NCBI RefSeq assembly: GCF_900112645.1
Contig: NZ_FOMO01000005.1
Location: 186,001 to 250,000, forward strand
Reading direction: 5' to 3'
Source of the DNA: Phytopseudomonas straminea
GTDB lineage: Bacteria > Pseudomonadota > Gammaproteobacteria > Pseudomonadales > Pseudomonadaceae
Length of the DNA stretch: 64,000 bases
Below are positions 1 to 8,183 of the stretch, in pieces. A model generated the notes under the pieces. That model had not been told where the DNA came from, ran no database searches, and saw only the letters and a list, made by a program, of their open reading frames with translations. Both the position numbers and the translations under genes were made by a program. Position 1 is the first letter of the stretch. Every line of letters starts with the position of its first letter.

Positions 1-641
1 TTAAGGTATTGGTTGTCGATGATCACGACCTCGTTCGTACGGGTATCTCGCGCATGCTGGCCGACATTGAGGGCCTGCAGGTCATTGGCCAAGCGAACTC
101 TGGCGAAGAAGCGCTGAAAAAGGTCCGCGAACTCAAGCCCGATGTGGTGTTAATGGACGTGAAGATGCCCGGCATCGGCGGCCTTGAAGCGACCCGCAAG
201 CTGATGCGCAGCCATCCTGATCTCAAGGTTGTTGCCGTTACCGTGTGCGAAGAGGATCCTTTCCCCACTCGGTTGCTACAGGCCGGGGCCGCCGGCTACC
301 TGACCAAGGGTGCCGGCCTCGAAGAAATGGTCCAGGCGATTCGCATGGTATTTGCCGGGCAGCGCTTCATCAGTCCGCAGATCGCCCAGCAACTGGCGCT
401 GAAATCCTTTCAGCCGCAGAGCAGCAACTCGCCATTCGACCTGCTGTCCGAACGTGAAATCCAGATCGCACTTATGATTGCCGGCTGCCAGAAGGTACAG
501 AGCATCTCCGATAAGCTATGCCTGTCGCCCAAGACGGTGAATACCTACCGCTACCGGATATTCGAGAAGCTTGCGATCACCAGCGATGTAGAGCTGGCGC
601 TGCTCGCCGTCCGTCATGGCATGGTCGATGCCACCAGCTGA
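1..641 (+). CDS. gacA: Response regulator GacA (5' end cut by window edge)
   Basis: Two-component response regulator that, with sensor GacS, drives transcription of the Rsm small RNAs controlling secondary metabolism. The frame is open from the first base, so only about the first two residues are missing; the first complete codon here is lysine 3 of the usual MI(K/R)VLVVDDHD start. The receiver domain has the acidic pair D8-D9 and the phosphoacceptor D54 (in VLMDVKMPG). The C-terminal LuxR-type helix-turn-helix contains [11 protein letters not shown] and [17 protein letters not shown]. Full family length of about 213 residues. The stop lies just before the GTG chosen as the uvrC start, the standard gacA-uvrC arrangement in Pseudomonas and enterics (uvrY-uvrC). 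Confidence 0.97.
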   Translation, partial: KVLVVDDHDLVRTGISRMLADIEGLQVIGQANSGEEALKKVRELKPDVVLMDVKMPGIGGLEATRKLMRSHPDLKVVAVTVCEEDPFPTRLLQAGAAGYLTKGAGLEEMVQAIRMVFAGQRFISPQIAQQLALKSFQPQSSNSPFDLLSEREIQIALMIAGCQKVQSISDKLCLSPKTVNTYRYRIFEKLAITSDVELALLAVRHGMVDATS

Positions 642-642
642 A

Positions 643-2466
643 GTGACCCCAGTGTTCGATTCCAGTGCCTTCCTTGCCACCTGCAGTGGGCGCCCGGGCG
701 TCTACCGCATGTTCGACGCGAGCGGCAATCTGCTGTACGTCGGTAAGGCGAAAAACCTCAAGAAACGACTCTCCAGCTACTTTCGTAAGACCGGTTTGGC
801 GACCAAGACCATGGCGCTGGTGGGCAAGATCGCCCAAGTGGAAACCACCATTACCGGCAACGAAACCGAAGCGCTATTGCTCGAGCAGACGCTGATCAAG
901 GAATGGCGCCCGCCGTACAACATCCTGCTGCGTGACGATAAATCCTACCCCTACGTGTTCCTGTCTGACGGCGATTACCCGCGCCTGGACATCCACCGTG
1001 GCGCGAAGAACCGCAAAGGTCGCTATTTCGGCCCCTATCCCAGTGCTGGCGCGATCCGCGAAAGCCTGGCGTTGTTGCAGAAGACCTTTCTAGTCCGTCA
1101 GTGTGAGGACAGCTATTACCGCAATCGCACACGCCCGTGCCTGCAGTATCAGATCAAGCGCTGCAAGGCACCGTGCGTAGGCCTGGTCGAGCCGGCTGAA
1201 TATGCCGAGGACGTACGTCACTCGGTGATGTTTCTGGAAGGGCGCAGCAATGCCCTGAATGCCGAGCTATCCGCCAGCATGCAGCAGGCGTCCGCCGCGC
1301 TGGATTTCGAGAAGGCCGCCGAGCTGCGTGATCAGATGGCCTTGCTGCGCCGCGTCCAGGACCAGCAGAGCATGGAGGGCGGTAGCGGCGATGTCGACAT
1401 CATCGCGGCAATGGTCAACCCAGGCGGCGCCTGCGTGCACCTGATCAGCGTACGTGGCGGGCGGGTGCTGGGCAGCAAGAATTTCTTCCCCCAGGTAGCC
1501 ATCGAAGAGGAGGCGCAAGACGTACTCGTCGCCTTTCTCGGCCAATATTACCTTGGCAGTCACGAGCGGGACTTGCCGAGCGAACTGATCGTCAATGCGT
1601 CTCATGAAGACTATCCCGTGTTGATTGCGGCCATTCAGGAGCTACGCGGTCGTGAACTGGCCATCAGCTACCGGGTTCGTGGTACGCGGGCACGATGGCA
1701 GGCACTGGCGGTCACCAATGCCGAGCAGGCACTGGGAGCCAGACTGGCCAACCGCGAGCACATGGCCGGGCGTTTCGATGCGCTGGCCGAAGCGCTTGAT
1801 ATGGACGAGGTGCCGCAGCGCCTAGAGTGCTTCGATATCAGCCATTCCAGCGGTGAGGCGACCGTGGCTTCCTGTGTGGTATTCGGGCCCGAGGGGCCGA
1901 TCAAGTCGGATTATAGGCGCTACAACATCGAAGGCGTGACCGGTGGTGATGACTACGCGGCCATGCACCAGGCGTTGACTCGGCGCTTCAGCAAGATCAA
2001 GCAAAATGAGGGCAAGCTGCCGGATATCCTGCTGGTCGACGGCGGCAAGGGCCAACTGGCAATGGCGCGAGAGGTGCTTACCGAGCTTGAGGTCCCGCCG
2101 CTGATACTGCTGGGGGTGGCCAAGGGCACCACCCGCAAACCCGGTCTGGAAACCCTTTACCTGAATGACGCCGAGAATGAGTTCACCCTGCCGGGTAATT
2201 CACCAGCCCTGCATCTGATCCAGCAGATTCGCGACGAATCGCACCGCTTTGCCATTACCGGGCACCGGGCGCGTCGAGGCAAGGCGCGCCGTACTTCAAG
2301 CCTGGAGGAGGTAGCAGGAGTAGGGCCAAAAAGACGTCGTGAACTGCTCAATCATTTCGGTGGTCTGCAAGAGTTGTCCCGAGCCAGCACGGAAGAAATC
2401 GCCAAAGCACCCGGCATCAGTAAAAAGCTAGCCGGTTTGATTTATGCGGCACTGCACAGCGAGTAG
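643..2466 (+). CDS. uvrC: UvrABC excinuclease subunit C
   Basis: Nucleotide-excision-repair nuclease that makes the 3' and 5' incisions around lesions in the UvrB-DNA complex. Domains in order: GIY-YIG nuclease near the N-terminus ([18 protein letters not shown]), central UvrB-binding UVR motif ([18 protein letters not shown]), the RNase H-like 5' nuclease ([23 protein letters not shown]) and a C-terminal tandem helix-hairpin-helix ([26 protein letters not shown]). I chose the GTG at 643 (about 607 residues) because [19 protein letters not shown] matches the usual Pseudomonas N-terminus; in-frame ATGs at 616 and 628 inside gacA would add up to nine residues. Cotranscribed with gacA and probably pgsA. 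Confidence 0.96.
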   Translation: MTPVFDSSAFLATCSGRPGVYRMFDASGNLLYVGKAKNLKKRLSSYFRKTGLATKTMALVGKIAQVETTITGNETEALLLEQTLIKEWRPPYNILLRDDKSYPYVFLSDGDYPRLDIHRGAKNRKGRYFGPYPSAGAIRESLALLQKTFLVRQCEDSYYRNRTRPCLQYQIKRCKAPCVGLVEPAEYAEDVRHSVMFLEGRSNALNAELSASMQQASAALDFEKAAELRDQMALLRRVQDQQSMEGGSGDVDIIAAMVNPGGACVHLISVRGGRVLGSKNFFPQVAIEEEAQDVLVAFLGQYYLGSHERDLPSELIVNASHEDYPVLIAAIQELRGRELAISYRVRGTRARWQALAVTNAEQALGARLANREHMAGRFDALAEALDMDEVPQRLECFDISHSSGEATVASCVVFGPEGPIKSDYRRYNIEGVTGGDDYAAMHQALTRRFSKIKQNEGKLPDILLVDGGKGQLAMAREVLTELEVPPLILLGVAKGTTRKPGLETLYLNDAENEFTLPGNSPALHLIQQIRDESHRFAITGHRARRGKARRTSSLEEVAGVGPKRRRELLNHFGGLQELSRASTEEIAKAPGISKKLAGLIYAALHSE

Positions 2467-2499
2467 AATGCCGCCTCACCTAACCGTCCAGTTGAGCCG

Positions 2500-3060
2500 A
2501 TGAATATCCCCAACCTCCTCACGGTGCTCCGCGTTCTGCTGATCCCGATCTTTATCCTGTTGTTCTACATGCCTTTTTCTTGGAGCTACTGGGCTGCCAG
2601 TGCGGTTTTTGCGTTCGCGGCAGTGACCGACTGGCTGGATGGTTACCTGGCGCGCCGCTGGGAGCAGAGCACACCGTTTGGCGCCTTCTTAGACCCTGTT
2701 GCCGACAAGCTGATGGTCGCCACCGCGCTGGTACTGCTGGTGGCCGAGCACGCGAACCTGTGGCTGACATTGCCGGCGACCATCATCATCGGGCGGGAAA
2801 TCGTCGTATCTGCGCTGCGCGAATGGATGGCCGAGCTCGGGGCCAGGGCCCATGTAGCAGTATCCAACCTCGGTAAATGGAAGACCGCCGCGCAGATGCT
2901 CGCGCTGGTCATCCTCCTTGGCAACCCGCCAGTGTTCGGTTTGTGGGTGCTGGTCGGCTATGTGTTGTTGCTCGTTGCAGCAGCACTTACGCTGTGGTCG
3001 ATGGCTCAGTATCTGCTTGCTGCCTGGCCGCATCTGAGTGTCACTGCCGAAAAGAAATAA
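2500..3060 (+). CDS. pgsA: CDP-diacylglycerol--glycerol-3-phosphate 3-phosphatidyltransferase
   Basis: Inner-membrane enzyme making phosphatidylglycerol phosphate from CDP-diacylglycerol and glycerol-3-phosphate, the committed step to phosphatidylglycerol and cardiolipin. The CDP-alcohol phosphotransferase motif D-G-x2-A-R-x8-G-x3-D-x3-D is visible ([11 protein letters not shown], then [11 protein letters not shown]). 186 residues, normal length, with several hydrophobic segments (residues about 5-25, 27-45, 85-105 and 145-175). It starts 33 bases after the uvrC stop and continues the gacA-uvrC-pgsA order. Confidence 0.97.
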   Translation: MNIPNLLTVLRVLLIPIFILLFYMPFSWSYWAASAVFAFAAVTDWLDGYLARRWEQSTPFGAFLDPVADKLMVATALVLLVAEHANLWLTLPATIIIGREIVVSALREWMAELGARAHVAVSNLGKWKTAAQMLALVILLGNPPVFGLWVLVGYVLLLVAAALTLWSMAQYLLAAWPHLSVTAEKK

Positions 3061-3078
3061 CTTTTTTGAATCAAGGGC

Positions 3079-3106
3079 TTGACTGGGCGTTGTGAAGCTA
3101 TAGAAT
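3079..3106 (+). promoter_or_regulatory. Sigma-70 promoter for the tRNA-Gly/tRNA-Cys unit
   Basis: TTGACT at 3079-3084 and TAGAAT at 3101-3106, separated by 16 bases, lie 20 bases upstream of tRNA-Gly. Good match to a sigma-70 promoter; position fits a stable-RNA unit. Confidence 0.65.
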
Positions 3107-3126
3107 GGCGCCCGTCGACAAGACAA

Positions 3127-3202
<76 letters not shown>

Positions 3203-3207
3203 GTTTC

Positions 3208-3232
3208 AACGGGCCGTCACGTACGGCCCGTT
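3208..3232 (+). other. Inter-tRNA hairpin
   Basis: AACGGGCCGT (3208-3217) and ACGGCCCGTT (3223-3232) form a 10-bp perfect stem with a 5-base loop between the two tRNAs. There is no long T-run after it, so it is more likely a processing or partial-termination structure than a strong terminator. Confidence 0.5.
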
Positions 3233-3240
3233 CAGTTTAA

Positions 3241-3314
3241 GGCTGAGTAGCAGAGTGGTTATGCACCGGATTGCAAATCCGTGAACGCCGGTTCGATTCC
3301 GACCTCAGCCTCCA
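3241..3314 (+). tRNA. tRNA-Cys (GCA)
   Basis: 74-base cloverleaf: acceptor GGCTGAG / CTCAGCC, anticodon loop ATTGCAAAT (GCA), T-loop GTTCGATTCC, encoded TCCA end. Probably cotranscribed with the tRNA-Gly 38 bases upstream. Confidence 0.96.
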
Positions 3315-3319
3315 AACGC

Positions 3320-3355
3320 AAAGCCCCGTAGCCATTGGCTACGGGGCTTTTTTTG
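3320..3355 (+). terminator. Rho-independent terminator of the tRNA unit
   Basis: AGCCCCGTAGCCA pairs with TGGCTACGGGGCT around a very short loop, followed by a run of seven T. It ends the tRNA-Gly/tRNA-Cys transcript. Confidence 0.9.
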
Positions 3356-3412
3356 TGCCGACAAGAAAGTGGGGCTGGCGAGGCTAGTATTCGGACGCGT
3401 CCTAAAACTTTT

Positions 3413-3505
3413 CTACTTTGTGGGTTTGGCGAAGCTGCCGGCGCGGCGGTATACCCTGCGAGTGATCTTCTCTTTTGAGTGGCCGAACAGTGCGTGATCC
3501 CAGAT
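3413..3505 (-). pseudogene. Fragment of a tyrosine-integrase C-terminus
   Basis: Read on the minus strand, this stretch encodes WDHALFGHSKEKITRR followed by VYRRAGSFAKPTK and a stop at 3413. The GHSxxxxTxxxYRR pattern is that of the C-terminal end of phage and island tyrosine recombinases, with the catalytic tyrosine in VYRR. Upstream the similarity ends at about 3505 and runs into the terminator hairpin of the neighbouring Arc gene, so only about the last 30 residues survive. It lies 98 bases from the 3' end of tRNA-Cys, where integrases of tRNA-targeting elements usually sit. The match is by motif recognition only. Confidence 0.5.
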
Positions 3506-3533
3506 AAACAAAAGCCCCGACAGAGCGGGGCTT
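3506..3533 (-). terminator. Terminator downstream of the Arc-like gene
   Basis: On the minus strand AAGCCCCG, a short loop and CGGGGCTT are followed by TTGTTT. It lies 32 bases beyond the stop codon of the Arc-like gene. Confidence 0.7.
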
Positions 3534-3564
3534 GAAAACAGCTGTGCGAACGGCATCGAGTAGA

Positions 3565-3855
3565 TCAGCGCGTGCCAGTCTTGAGACCGTCGAGGTAGTC
3601 GATATTGGCTTCCTGAGCTTTCTTGCCAGGCTTTGCCGCGGTTTGCAGTTCGCTTTTCAGCTTGGCTTCCAGCGCATCGATCAGCAGGGTCTGTCTGGCC
3701 TGTCCTTCCAGGTGGGCCTCGATGGCGCGGATGATTTCGGTGTTCATGCTCGTGTAGTTGTCATTGGCCAGATCCTCAATGCGCTTGCGCATTCCATCTG
3801 GCAGACGAACAACGAACTTGTCCGCGGTGCGGGCGTTGAAAATGGGTTTGCTCAC
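3565..3855 (-). CDS. Arc-family ribbon-helix-helix DNA-binding protein
   Basis: Small repressor-type protein with an N-terminal ribbon-helix-helix: FVVRLPDGMRKRIEDLA forms the DNA-contacting strand and first helix, and YTSMNTEIIRAIEAHLE the second helix, as in phage P22 Arc. About 96 residues; the C-terminal half is charged (ALEAKLKSELQTAAKPGKK) and unassigned. I chose the GTG at 3855 because GGAGGA sits 7-8 bases before it; an ATG at 3870 overlaps that ribosome-binding site and is unlikely. Such Arc proteins are common in Pseudomonas prophages and filamentous phages. It faces the small helix-turn-helix gene at 4121 across about 265 bases, the usual layout of a phage immunity/excision switch. 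Confidence 0.85.
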   Translation of the reverse strand: MSKPIFNARTADKFVVRLPDGMRKRIEDLANDNYTSMNTEIIRAIEAHLEGQARQTLLIDALEAKLKSELQTAAKPGKKAQEANIDYLDGLKTGTR

Positions 3856-4120
3856 GATTGGTTCCTCCATATCGAGTAATACTAGCTATTTGATGGTAGC
3901 TACGGCGATAGTTCAGTCGGGCAGACGATTGGTAGCGAATTAATAGGCCACGGTCTGCGCCACCTCGGCAAAAAGCAGCTCTTTGCTGCAGCTCCAAAAA
4001 ATAATGATTATACGCGCTCTAATGTGGCATAGTGATATTGCCTGTCAACCCAGGCCCGGTATGGAAGTCCGGCAGCGTGATGTATGCATCACTATCTGAA
4101 TGATCGAGAAGGAACTCGTG

Positions 4121-4324
4121 ATGACCATTCATATTCCACTGCTGAAAATTGCCACCGATATCGGCCTCTGCGAGAGCGTGGTTTCGAATTGGGTGACCCA
4201 TTCGTGGCCTTATCCGGATGGCAGCGGCTACCGGGTATTCTTCAAGATCGATACGCCCAGCCATGTTCGGCAACTGCTGCCGCAGATTACTCCCACCAAC
4301 ATGCTGATCGTGCTCGCTCACTAG
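4121..4324 (+). CDS. Small helix-turn-helix protein, possibly excisionase-like
   Basis: 67-residue protein. Residues about 8-25 (KIATDIGLCESVVSNWV) look like a helix-turn-helix, followed by PYPDGSGYRVFFKID, which resembles the wing and gyR-f region of MerR/excisionase-type proteins. AAGGA lies 7-8 bases before the chosen ATG; a second ATG at 4100 lacks this site. It diverges from the Arc-like repressor. I do not recognise a specific family; a Cro- or Xis-like role is inferred from size, fold and the integrase fragment nearby. Confidence 0.55.
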   Translation: MTIHIPLLKIATDIGLCESVVSNWVTHSWPYPDGSGYRVFFKIDTPSHVRQLLPQITPTNMLIVLAH

Positions 4325-4839
4325 GGCGTTGTGCCCAAGGTACGATCGGGCCGCTGGCGGTAAAAAAGTTTCTCCTAGTGCACTTTCCACGTGGCGTTCC
4401 TCGTCCAGCGTTGGATTTCCGTGCGTGAGTGCGTCGCCTGATGTTCGGCTGGTGGTTAATTTGCAGGCGCCAGCTGAGATTGAGTTGGTAGTTCCCGGTC
4501 AGCCCGCGCTTGGTCAGCATGGCAGAGGAGTCGACCTTGAGTAGGCGACTACACTGCCTTGTCTGACGCCACTTGGCATTCCCATCGTTTCCATCGCCAA
4601 TTAGGGTATGAGTTCAGGGCCTGAGACCTTCTGTGCCATGGTTCATATCGTTGATTATCAGCAGCCCGGAATGGGCGCTGAACGGTGTGAGAGGGTGGCG
4701 CAGTGGGTTCACAGCAGCTCGCTACTGGTAATTCACGCTCAGCTATGGCCAACCGATGGACGGGACAACATGTCTCATGCTGGTTTTTGTGAGCCAGCTA
4801 GACTCCATTCGTCATCAATGTGAGGAAGGAGTATTCAGG
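4325..4839. other. 515-base low-GC stretch without a supported gene
   Basis: Several open frames of 60-77 codons exist on both strands, but none has a clear ribosome-binding site together with a recognisable protein. The base composition is lower in GC than the flanks. It lies between the phage-like regulators and DUF1652, and could be remains of the same element. I looked for a copy of the 3' end of either upstream tRNA and did not find one. Confidence 0.4.
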
Positions 4840-5091
4840 ATGATGTCCGTTCTCGAGCAGCGTCACATAGTCGAGTGTGCCTTTCTGCCGTTGGCATGCA
4901 GTTGCTACATCGATGGCAATGAGTCGGTGACCATTCAGATCAGGGACCCGGTCACCGCCCAGGTCTATCTCAATGTCACCGGCATTTCCCGCGCCGAGCT
5001 GTCCACGTCACGGCAGATTTCGCAATTGGTCATGCAGCTTCGGCAGGATCTGCGCACGCTCAATTCCGGCACCGCCGAGCAGCGGGCTTGA
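4840..5091 (+). CDS. DUF1652 family protein
   Basis: 83-residue protein of the Pseudomonas-specific DUF1652 family. Diagnostic features are the start MMSVLEQRHIVECAFLPLAC, then SVTIQIRDP and the conserved GISRAELSTSRQISQLVMQLR helix toward the C-terminus. AAGGAG at 4826-4831 sets the start at 4840 (or the next codon, also ATG). No signal peptide or membrane segment. The function of the family is unknown. Confidence 0.85.
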   Translation: MMSVLEQRHIVECAFLPLACSCYIDGNESVTIQIRDPVTAQVYLNVTGISRAELSTSRQISQLVMQLRQDLRTLNSGTAEQRA

Positions 5092-5174
5092 GCAATTGGT
5101 CAAGACTGGTGGAACTGTCGACTCATCTGGGCGGCCTCAGTTAGCAACACCGAACTACTGAGGAGGGCGAGGAT

Positions 5175-5426
5175 ATGGACGGCGGAAAATTCGATGGCTA
5201 CGATCTCGAGCGTTTCAATGCACTGCTGGCTCAGGAGCTCGGCCTGACGGAGGACGAGCTGCAGACTTGGATGCAGGAAGAACGCGAGCGGGTAGACGAA
5301 AATGGTCAGTTGATCGGGCATGCAGTCACCTTCCGGTCGGACATGCCCTTTGATCTGCGTGCACGGGTACGCGGCATGGCAGGCGACTATGTGGCCCATA
5401 CCGGTATTATTCCGCTCGATGCCTGA
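5175..5426 (+). CDS. Small conserved acidic protein of unknown function
   Basis: 83-residue acidic protein beginning MDGGKFDGYDLERFNALLAQ, with a predicted helical N-terminal two thirds. A strong purine-rich site (GAGGAGGGCGAGG) precedes the ATG. I do not recognise a domain. It lies between DUF1652 and DUF883 genes on the same strand. Confidence 0.7.
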   Translation: MDGGKFDGYDLERFNALLAQELGLTEDELQTWMQEERERVDENGQLIGHAVTFRSDMPFDLRARVRGMAGDYVAHTGIIPLDA

Positions 5427-5519
5427 GTGCGTGAGCTGGATTAAGGGTAAAAAGCCTGAACTCTGCCGTTTGGCTATGCCTCCTAGATAGTGTCAATCAC
5501 TGTTATGGAGCACTTGCCA

Positions 5520-5855
5520 ATGGCACGTAAAACTTCGCTTGAAAGCGGCCTTGATCAGTTTCAACAGGAAAGCGCCAAGGAACTGAAGAAGCTTCTCGAC
5601 CAAGCCAGCAAAGCACTGGGCGATGCCGAGTCGTTCTCCGGCGACAAGGCTCATGAGGCTCGTGAGAAAGTGATCGCGTTGCTGAACGAGGCCAAAGGCA
5701 CCATCACCGACAAGGGGCGTGAGGCTGTAGAGCTGGGCCGTGAAACCATCGGCAATGCTCAGGACCGTATCGAAAGCAATCCTTGGACCTCGGTCGCCGT
5801 TGCCTCCGGTTTTGGTCTGCTGATTGGTCTGCTAGTGGGTCGCAGCAGCAAGTAA
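5520..5855 (+). CDS. DUF883 / ElaB-YqjD family membrane-anchored protein
   Basis: 111-residue protein with a long amphipathic helical body (DQFQQESAKELKKLLDQASK and following) and one C-terminal membrane segment, VAVASGFGLLIGLLVG, ending RSSK. This is the layout of E. coli ElaB/YqjD, tail-anchored ribosome-associating proteins of stationary phase. I chose the ATG at 5520, 9 bases after GGAG; the upstream ATG at 5490 would add MSITVMEHLP and has no good site. Followed by a terminator. Confidence 0.85.
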   Translation: MARKTSLESGLDQFQQESAKELKKLLDQASKALGDAESFSGDKAHEAREKVIALLNEAKGTITDKGREAVELGRETIGNAQDRIESNPWTSVAVASGFGLLIGLLVGRSSK

Positions 5856-5899
5856 CTGCTTGCACAGACCGTATCAAGCATCGGCAAGCTTGCCGTAAG

Positions 5900-5934
5900 A
5901 ACCTCGTAGATCACTGATTTACGAGGTTTTTTAT
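5900..5934 (+). terminator. Rho-independent terminator after the DUF883 gene
   Basis: AACCTCGTA (5900-5908) pairs with TACGAGGTT (5920-5928), followed by TTTTTATT. Confidence 0.85.
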
Positions 5935-5948
5935 TGCATGCTTTAAAG

Positions 5949-5977
5949 TTGCGGCGCTGCGTGGGGGCGTATATAGT
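5949..5977 (+). promoter_or_regulatory. Probable promoter of tRNA-Leu
   Basis: TTGCGG at 5949-5954 and TATAGT at 5972-5977 with 17 bases between, ending 21 bases before tRNA-Leu. Confidence 0.5.
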
Positions 5978-5998
5978 CCTGCCCTCGCATATTTCGCC

Positions 5999-6085
5999 GC
6001 CCCGATGGTGAAATTGGTAAACACAGCAGACTTAAAATCTGCCGGCCGCAAGGCCTTGCCGGTTCGATTCCGGCTCGGGGCACCA
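5999..6085 (+). tRNA. tRNA-Leu (TAA)
   Basis: 87-base class II tRNA: acceptor GCCCCGA / TCGGGGC, anticodon loop CTTAAAA (anticodon TAA), long variable arm (GCCGGCCGCAAGGCCTTGC region), T-loop GTTCGATTC, encoded ACCA end. Confidence 0.96.
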
Positions 6086-6160
6086 TTTCAAGCGTCGGCT
6101 CATGCGAAGCCCACGCATCTTTATCTCCTCATACGCACTATGCGGTGCAAGCAGTGAAAC

Positions 6161-6730
6161 ATGGATAGCTCGACTACCGCATTTCCCGAATTCTCTTTTG
6201 CTGGCTACAGATTGCGGCGCATTCTCCCGGGTGATATCGAGCAGGTTTACGCGGGGTTATCGCATCCGCAGGTCATCGCCCATTACGGTGTTTCCTATTC
6301 GAGCCTGGCCGCTGCTGGCGAGCAGATGCAGTGGTACGAGCAGTTGTTGGCAGACGAAGCGGGCATCTGGTGGGGGCTGGCGAATGATCGGAATGTGCTG
6401 ATTGGCGCCTGTGGCTTCAATGATTGGAGTCATGAGCATCAGGGCATTGAGATGGGTTATTGGCTGCTGCCGGATCACTGGCAGCGTGGTCTTATGCAGC
6501 AGGCCTTGCCGCACATTCTTCGCCACGCTCTGGTGGTCATGAATGTGCACCGCATCCACCTTGATATCGAGCCGGAGAACGTGGCGAGCTGGCGACTGGC
6601 CGAGAAGCTGGGCTTCAGCTTTGAGGGCACATTGCGCGATGTCGAATATAAGGACGGTCGCTATTTGAGCCTTCATCAATACAGCCTACTGGCCACCGAT
6701 CAGGCCGCTCGGGTATTGCTGAAAGGCTGA
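6161..6730 (+). CDS. GNAT family N-acetyltransferase (RimJ/RimL type)
   Basis: 189-residue acetyl-CoA-dependent acyltransferase of the RimJ/RimL-like (Acetyltransf_3) group. Visible features are the N-terminal YRLRRILPGDIEQVYAGLSHPQVIAHYG, the central GYWLLPDHWQRGLMQQALPH acetyl-CoA loop, and HLDIEPENVASWRLAEKLGF with the late ASxRLxEKLGF motif. The acceptor (ribosomal protein, amino acid or other) cannot be read from sequence. It is monocistronic, between tRNA-Leu and a convergent outer-membrane protein gene. Confidence 0.88.
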   Translation: MDSSTTAFPEFSFAGYRLRRILPGDIEQVYAGLSHPQVIAHYGVSYSSLAAAGEQMQWYEQLLADEAGIWWGLANDRNVLIGACGFNDWSHEHQGIEMGYWLLPDHWQRGLMQQALPHILRHALVVMNVHRIHLDIEPENVASWRLAEKLGFSFEGTLRDVEYKDGRYLSLHQYSLLATDQAARVLLKG

Positions 6731-6761
6731 CCGCCGCAACGGCGACGGCCAGCTCGGCGCA

Positions 6762-7550
6762 TCAGAAGTGCGCCTTGACCAGCAGGCTGATGGCGCTCTG
6801 GTTGGTGCCACCGGGCACGTCATCACCGAGCGGGCTGTCGTTGTCGATGCCGTACTTATTTTTCCAGTAGTCGTATTCGACGCCTACGTAGAATTTCTGC
6901 CCCCAACCCATGGCCTTGGCCAGGTCATACTTGATCTGCGGGTTGATGTGCAGGTTGGCGTGGTAGCTGTCGTCGTTGTCCAGCACCCAGTCGATGAAAC
7001 CGTCGATTACCAGGTCGGAGCGGCCGACCGGGATGGTGTAGCTCCACACCGGCGTGATCTGCCACACGTTGCGACCGTCGCGCTTGCCGTCCGGGCGGCG
7101 CAGGTAGGTATTGAGCTGGAAGTAGTCGAAGCCGGGAATCGCCAGATCCACCGCCGGGCCCAGCAGGTAGGCGTCGACATCGTCCTCGCCGAACTCGTAG
7201 GTAGCGGACAGTAGCACATCCTTGATCGGACCGAAGGACAGGTCTGCACCGCTGAGTTTGCCGAATGACAAGCGCGGGCTGATCTCGCCGTAGAAGGTGT
7301 GGCCGTCACCGGCGCCGTTGGTGGCGTCGGTGTTGTACTTGATGCCGTCGACGAACAGGAACAGGTCACCGAAGCTCCAGCCGCTGGCGTGCTCGAAGGT
7401 CAGCGTCTGCTGGCGTGGCGGATCGATCTTGAAGTCGATGCCGTTGAGGTAGGTCATGCTGTTGTCCTGCCACAGCAGCAGATCGGCCATGGTCTGGACA
7501 GGCGCCAGCAGGCTGCCCGCCAGCAACAGTGAGGTTGCGGTGTGTTTCAT
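6762..7550 (-). CDS. Tsx/OmpK-type nucleoside-specific outer-membrane channel
   Basis: 262-residue outer-membrane beta-barrel. Signal peptide MKHTATSLLLAGSLLAPVQTMA is followed by DLLLWQDNSMTYLNG, a start typical of the Tsx/OmpK family (PF03502), and the protein ends in a beta-barrel-type phenylalanine (LLVKAHF). Tsx of E. coli passes nucleosides; the substrate here is inferred only from the family. The ATG at 7550 gives a clean signal peptide; an upstream TTG at 7568 is less likely. Confidence 0.85.
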   Translation of the reverse strand: MKHTATSLLLAGSLLAPVQTMADLLLWQDNSMTYLNGIDFKIDPPRQQTLTFEHASGWSFGDLFLFVDGIKYNTDATNGAGDGHTFYGEISPRLSFGKLSGADLSFGPIKDVLLSATYEFGEDDVDAYLLGPAVDLAIPGFDYFQLNTYLRRPDGKRDGRNVWQITPVWSYTIPVGRSDLVIDGFIDWVLDNDDSYHANLHINPQIKYDLAKAMGWGQKFYVGVEYDYWKNKYGIDNDSPLGDDVPGGTNQSAISLLVKAHF

Positions 7551-7726
7551 CGAGAGGTGTTCCGGCAAATGTTGAATAGTCGCTACGCAGCGCCGCGCTG
7601 GTTGCCCAAGGCGTTGGCGCAGACAGGCGAGGGCTCTGCAATGGACATCCCGGCTGCGCGCGGCGCGGGAGTTTACAGGATTTGCCGGTATTCGATACGG
7701 CGTCTCTTGAGCGAGCCTCAGAAACA

Positions 7727-7763
7727 GCTGCGCCGCTGCCCCTTGAAAGGGAAGCGGCGCAAA
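7727..7763 (-). terminator. Hairpin downstream of the 7785 gene
   Basis: TGCGCCGCT (7729-7737) and AGCGGCGCA (7753-7761) form a 9-bp stem, extended internally by a CCCTT-GAAAGGG pairing. On the minus strand it follows the stop of the 7785 gene by about 20 bases, but only a weak T-run (CTGTTTCTG) follows it. Confidence 0.5.
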
Positions 7764-7784
7764 TTGAACGGAGTGCGGGGCGGA

Positions 7785-8036
7785 TCAGGCGTCGAGTTGC
7801 TTGGCCGTCTCGACGCCGGATGAGCTGAGCTTGATGGGGTAATGGATGGACAGCTCGCCGTCCGATTCGGACAGGTTGCCATCGTGGATCAGGCCGCCTT
7901 TGTGCAGATGCCTGAGCACGTCCACGACCGCGTACTCGCCGCGGAAATTGTCCAGCACCTCTTTGCCAAGGCCTGCCGGATGCGCGTGCAGCAGACGAGT
8001 GAGAACTTCTTTCTTCAGGTCATTGTCGATGGACAT
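7785..8036 (-). CDS. Small conserved protein, possibly winged-helix
   Basis: 83-residue protein with pattern helix (KKEVLTRLLHAHPAG), helix (VVDVLRHLHKGGLI) and a two-strand wing (SESDGELSIHYPIKLSSSG). This resembles a winged helix, but no family is recognised. It diverges from galU with 147 bases between. Function unknown. Confidence 0.65.
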   Translation of the reverse strand: MSIDNDLKKEVLTRLLHAHPAGLGKEVLDNFRGEYAVVDVLRHLHKGGLIHDGNLSESDGELSIHYPIKLSSSGVETAKQLDA

Positions 8037-8183
8037 GCGAACCTCGCGTTGCGGTGGGTTTCACCTGTTGTGACTGCCCGCTGCCGCAAACGTTTGAGCT
8101 GTTTGCATTGCTCCCGTTGTAAGCCTTGCGCGTCCTGCTAGACTGCTGCGGCGTCGATAACCCTCTCTCATTCAGGGACTTCC

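Noticed and set aside
4325..4840. Four open frames of 60-77 codons in the 4.3-4.8 kb gap
   Set aside because: No ribosome-binding sites together with conserved features, on either strand.
3241..6085. Possible att repeats between tRNA-Cys and tRNA-Leu
   Set aside because: Both tRNAs share GGTTCGATTCCG, but this is the normal T-arm; I saw no extra copy of a tRNA 3' end in between.
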